Assembly: GCA_910588615.1 (NCBI GenBank)
Contig: CAJUOI010000040.1
Span: forward strand, 1-6,266
Direction of reading: 5' to 3'
From: an uncultured Christensenellaceae bacterium
Lineage (GTDB): Bacteria; Bacillota; Clostridia; Christensenellales; Borkfalkiaceae
Length of the DNA: 6,266 nt
Each line of letters begins with the position of its first letter. Position 1 is the stretch's first letter. This document shows, piece after piece, positions 4,889 through 6,266 of this stretch. The position numbers and the translations under genes are program-made. The notes under the pieces are model-generated. The model was not told the origin of the DNA. It ran no database searches and saw only the letters and a list, made by a program, of their open reading frames with translations.

Positions 4889-6266
4889 TTACTTCGTTTC
4901 TTTCTTGTCGATGACTTCGAGAATCGCCGTTTTTGCAAAGTTCTTGGTGGATTCGACCGCATTTTGGCAGTTGGATTCGGACGTATAGTTCGAACTCGTT
5001 GCAAGCAGGGTGTGTCTGTCGTTGAACAGACGGAAAATCCAGTCGCCCGCTTTCGTCTGCGTTACGGTGAAATATCCGTTCTTCATCGCGTTCTTGTACG
5101 TTTCGATACCGCTTTTCGCGCTCGTCAGCGACGAGTATTCTTTTCCGCTGAAAATCATCATTTCGCCGTTGGACGCAAACAGCTCGAAGGTGTATCTTCC
5201 CGTTTCCGACTTGGAAACGACCCATTTCCCGTCGCGGAAGCTTGCGGGCTGTTCCTTTTTGACTTCCTTCTTTGCCGCGGGCTTCGCCGCTTTTGCTACG
5301 GGTTTTACGGTGGGCTTCGCCGTAGGCTTTGCCGCAGGTTTCGCAGCGGACTTTGCGGCAGGTTTTGCCGCGGGTTTCGCGGCTGCGGTTTTGGCGGGCG
5401 TTTCTTTTTTAACAGGCGCCGTCTTTGCAGTCGTCTTCTTCGTGTCTTTCTTCTCCATCTCTTTTTCCTCCGTTGACGTTTTCTGTTTATTGGTCGGCGC
5501 AACAGCCGCTTCGTCCTTTTTCTTCATATACGTTTCGTAAGAAACAGGCTTCGTTGCCTTTTGCTCCTGCTTCGCCTCCTCCTTCGCGGGCGCCTTCTTG
5601 GGCGCGGGCTTGGGCTCTTCCTTTACGGGTTCCTGTTTTGCTTCTTCCTTGACAGGTTCTGCTTTCTTGGGCTTCGCCTTCTTCGGCTCTTCCTTTACAG
5701 ACTCCTGCTTGGGTTCTGCTTTGACAGGCTCCGTTTTCTTGGGCTTCGCCTTCTTCGGCTCTTCCTTTACGGGCTCCTGCTTGGGTTCTGCTTTGACAGG
5801 CTCCGTTTTCTTGGGTTTTTCCTTCTTCGCTTCTTCCTTTACGGGCTTCTGCTTGGGTTCTTCTTTGACGGGCTCCGCCTTCTTGGCAGTTTCTTTCTTC
5901 TTGGCTGCCTTGGCGGGCTCGTCTTTCTTCTTTGCCTTTTCCTTCGGCTTAGGTTCTTCTTTTATCGGCTCTTCCACCGTTTCGGCGGGGAGCTCTTCCG
6001 CGGCGTTCACGGTTGCGGCTGGCTCTTCTGCGACAAATTCTTCCGCCTCTTCCCCGATAGAGGGCTCTTCCGCAGGTTCCTCGGAAATTTCCTCAACGGG
6101 TTCTTCCTCGGCGGTTTCTTCTTCGACCGCCTCCTCTGCGGGCTCGATCGCCGCTTCTTCCGCAGGTTCCTCTGCGACAAACTCTTCCTCCGGCTCCTCC
6201 TCGATAGGGGACTCTTCCGCAGGTTCCTCGGAAATTTCCTCAACGGGTTCTTCCTCGGCGGTTTCT
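4889..6266 (-). CDS. Repeat-rich charged protein with two C-terminal DUF1508 (YegP-like) modules, N-terminus outside window
   Basis: The frame is open without a stop from 6265 down to the TAA at 4889-4891, giving 458 visible residues; the true start lies beyond the right edge. A GTG at 6010 is only an internal Val codon. From N to C there is an acidic Glu/Pro/Ala region (6265 to about 5965) with a 49-residue imperfect repeat, a Lys/Pro/Glu region with four 24-residue repeats (5600-5884), a linker, a Lys/Ala/Pro tract resembling histone H1 tails (5267-5395), and two related modules of about 48 residues (5087-5230 and 4934-5077). The modules share the pattern G-x-[WF]-x-V, aromatic-x-F-x-LF and a terminal helix with Ser-x-x-x-Ala/Ile. 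They match the DUF1508/YegP fold as I know it. Function is unknown. The low-complexity regions are probably disordered and extended. No membrane segment is visible in the window, but one may lie upstream. Only the DUF1508 assignment is based on family knowledge. Confidence 0.85.
   Translation of the reverse strand, partial: ETAEEEPVEEISEEPAEESPIEEEPEEEFVAEEPAEEAAIEPAEEAVEEETAEEEPVEEISEEPAEEPSIGEEAEEFVAEEPAATVNAAEELPAETVEEPIKEEPKPKEKAKKKDEPAKAAKKKETAKKAEPVKEEPKQKPVKEEAKKEKPKKTEPVKAEPKQEPVKEEPKKAKPKKTEPVKAEPKQESVKEEPKKAKPKKAEPVKEEAKQEPVKEEPKPAPKKAPAKEEAKQEQKATKPVSYETYMKKKDEAAVAPTNKQKTSTEEKEMEKKDTKKTTAKTAPVKKETPAKTAAAKPAAKPAAKSAAKPAAKPTAKPTVKPVAKAAKPAAKKEVKKEQPASFRDGKWVVSKSETGRYTFELFASNGEMMIFSGKEYSSLTSAKSGIETYKNAMKNGYFTVTQTKAGDWIFRLFNDRHTLLATSSNYTSESNCQNAVESTKNFAKTAILEVIDKKETK
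5267..5395 (-). repeat. Lys/Ala/Pro low-complexity tract (AAKP-type repeats)
   Basis: In-frame degenerate tandem AAKP/TAKP tetrapeptides encode about 43 residues, almost only Ala, Lys, Pro, Thr and Val. The composition is like the C-terminal tails of histone H1 and of bacterial HU-like and AlgP-type proteins. It directly precedes the DUF1508 modules and would act as a basic flexible linker. Confidence 0.8.
5456..5471 (-). promoter_or_regulatory. Internal Shine-Dalgarno and ATG within the DUF1508 gene
   Basis: On the minus strand GGAGGA (plus 5471-5466) stands 7 nt before an in-frame ATG (plus 5458-5456). Initiation here would give a 189-residue protein, MEKKDTKKTT..., made of the Lys/Ala/Pro tract and both DUF1508 modules. 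Glu/Lys codons (GAG, GAA, AAA) mimic this motif by chance in such a gene, so its use is uncertain. Confidence 0.45.
5600..5884 (-). repeat. Four tandem 24-residue (72-nt) Lys/Pro/Glu repeats
   Basis: Four consecutive units read KK[AT]EPVK[AE]E[PA]KQ[EK][PS]VKEE[PA]K; the fourth is one residue short. The 72-nt period is also clear in the DNA, where the middle two units differ at few bases. Each unit holds two EPVK-like half-repeats, so an older 12-residue duplication is likely. Net charge is positive. Confidence 0.9.
6024..6266 (-). repeat. Acidic imperfect direct repeat of about 147 nt, running off the window
   Basis: Bases 6065-6119 are identical to 6212-6266 (55 nt, offset 147, or 49 codons), and the match reaches the window end. 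The similarity continues leftward, with substitutions and one codon-sized indel, to about 6024 versus 6168. The repeats encode Glu/Pro/Ala-rich sequence such as ETAEEEPVEEISEEPAEE. More copies may lie beyond the edge. Confidence 0.85.

Noticed and set aside
5010..5540. Plus-strand open frame with repeated FAAGFAAGF-like sequence, similar to a membrane or Gly-rich protein
   Set aside because: It is the antisense reading of the Lys/Ala/Pro repeat (GCC/AAA/CCG codons) in the DUF1508 gene. The repeated pattern follows the minus-strand repeat exactly, and it has no convincing ribosome binding site.
6007..6243. Minus-strand Arg/Lys/Ser-rich open frame
   Set aside because: It is a shifted reading of the Glu/Pro/Ala repeats. 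The true frame is open through the same bases and continues into the DUF1508 modules.
5600..6266. Regular repeats considered as a CRISPR array
   Set aside because: The periods (72 and about 147 nt) are whole codons, the repeats are contiguous without unique spacers, and the frame stays open throughout, so they are coding repeats.

Overview
The window looks like chromosomal DNA from a low-to-mid GC Gram-positive bacterium, most likely a gut-type Clostridia member of the Bacillota. The reasons are AAGGAGG-class ribosome binding sites, a near-consensus SigA promoter (TTGACT-17-TATAAT), strong intrinsic terminators, a heterodimeric ABC exporter of the BmrCD/LmrCD/TM287-288 kind, and an Mrp-type ATPase with a cysteine-rich N-terminus. 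The taxonomic call is inference; there is no rRNA or other marker gene here.

Layout. Bases 1-76 may be the last 24 codons of an upstream plus-strand gene, followed at once by an intrinsic terminator (87-127). A promoter overlapping that terminator probably drives two ABC half-transporter genes (200-2014 and 2017-3792), which are separated by 2 nt. Directly after the second stop codon lies an almost perfect promoter for an Mrp/ApbC-type Fe-S carrier ATPase (3853-4692), which ends in a strong terminator. A 196-nt convergent spacer then holds that terminator, a 15-16 bp perfect palindrome, a C-run/G-run element with a G-quadruplex motif, and a terminator for the minus strand. From 4889 to the right edge runs a minus-strand gene, cut by the window, for a very unusual protein. 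In its own N-to-C direction it has an acidic Glu/Pro/Ala repeat region, a Lys/Pro/Glu region with four 24-residue repeats, a Lys/Ala/Pro tail like that of histone H1, and two tandem DUF1508 (YegP-like) modules at the C-terminus.

How the genes work together. The two ABC subunits have complementary defects: the first has Asp in place of the catalytic Glu, and the second has LSAGE in place of LSGGQ. Both defects fall in the same composite ATP site, so the two genes very probably form one obligate heterodimeric exporter with one degenerate and one working site. Its substrate cannot be read from the sequence. The mrp gene has its own promoter and is probably functionally unrelated. The DUF1508 protein is transcribed toward mrp and is separate from it.

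The most interesting part is the DUF1508 protein, with its switch from acidic to basic repeats and an internal Shine-Dalgarno/ATG that could yield a shorter 189-residue form. No clearly novel multi-gene system is visible.
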